Part shown: in pieces, positions 23,817 through 24,008 of the stretch | Numbering within the stretch: the stretch's first letter is position 1 | Layout of the letters: every line of letters begins with the position of its first letter | From: Eubacterium sp. CAG:252 | GTDB taxonomy: Bacteria > Bacillota > Clostridia > Lachnospirales > Lachnospiraceae | DNA length: 24,008 nt | Assembly: GCA_000436535.1 (NCBI GenBank) | Contig: FR886313.1 | Span: forward strand, 10,979-34,986 | Direction of reading: 5' to 3' | Position numbers and translations under genes: made by a program | The notes under the pieces: model-generated | Told to the model about the DNA's origin: nothing | The model's input: only the letters and a program-made list of their open reading frames with translations | Databases searched by the model: none

Positions 23817-24003
23817 GTTCACGGGTGACAGATTATATAGAGTTATATAAAATAAATATTTTATATTTTAAGATATGTTCTAGGTTCGGCGTATAATAAG
23901 TGAATAAATATATATAGTATTAACACTGAATGTATAATTTTACTTAATGTATAACGAGATAATTAGAATAGAATAATCGATAATCAGGAAGGATTATAGA
24001 AAG

Positions 24004-24008
24004 ATGGA
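24004..24008 (+). CDS. Probable start of the next gene, cut by the window end
   Basis: ATG at 24004-24006 with AGGAAGGA ending 10 nt upstream (23986-23993). Only one codon and two bases are visible. By analogy with rfb loci it could be CDP-glucose 4,6-dehydratase (rfbG), but the sequence here cannot show that. Confidence 0.35.

Overview
The window looks like a chromosomal segment of a low-GC, anaerobic Clostridia of the Lachnospiraceae type. The supporting evidence is the codon and protein character, strong GGAGG ribosome binding sites, the infC-rpmI-rplT operon, an oxygen-sensitive NrdG activase, HemZ, a bifunctional Rel, and a cytoplasmic YetA/PL26-type rhamnogalacturonan lyase. A pectin-using gut genus such as Lachnospira would fit, but the species cannot be fixed from the sequence alone.

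Layout. (1) 1-3757: a membrane-anchored hypothetical protein, then a divergent cell-wall pair. The pair is a SPOR-domain N-acetylmuramoyl-L-alanine amidase (minus strand) and a SpoIID-like protein with a peptidoglycan-binding domain (plus strand), separated by a 99-bp promoter region. (2) 3840-5381: promoter, L20-type attenuator leader, infC (very probably starting at a rare ATT codon), rpmI, rplT and a terminator. (3) 5504-8004: a secreted trigger-factor-like lipoprotein, convergent with the minus-strand nrdG and dut genes. Between the convergent genes lies a 257-nt highly structured element. (4) 8005-12133: a 438-nt non-coding stretch holding a three-way-junction fold, then a PL26/YetA-like lyase and a sugar isomerase/epimerase, probably a pectin-oligosaccharide module. 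(5) 12298-17109: rel, a metallo-beta-lactamase-fold hydrolase and hemZ, a conserved Firmicutes neighbourhood. (6) 17217-21860: a 1547-residue protein with an N-terminal PD-(D/E)XK-like nuclease, a central P-loop NTPase and a helical-repeat C-terminus, best read as a candidate single-gene anti-phage system. (7) 21967-22312: a decayed Rpn-family nuclease gene. (8) 22313-24008: a long non-coding region with a perfect sigma-A promoter, glucose-1-phosphate cytidylyltransferase (rfbF), and the first codon of a probable next gene, apparently the start of a surface-polysaccharide locus.

The two most interesting items are the large nuclease-NTPase gene downstream of hemZ, and the structured element at 6608-6864. 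The second carries two long hairpins that each present an A-N-G-G-A-N hexaloop closed by C-G, which is the textbook CsrA-binding geometry. It may be a CsrA-titrating small RNA in a Gram-positive anaerobe. Other notable points are the ATT start of infC, the internally deleted Rpn relic, the terminator/promoter overlap before the metallo-hydrolase gene, and several intergenic folds.

All functional calls come from reading motifs by eye; no database search or folding program was run.
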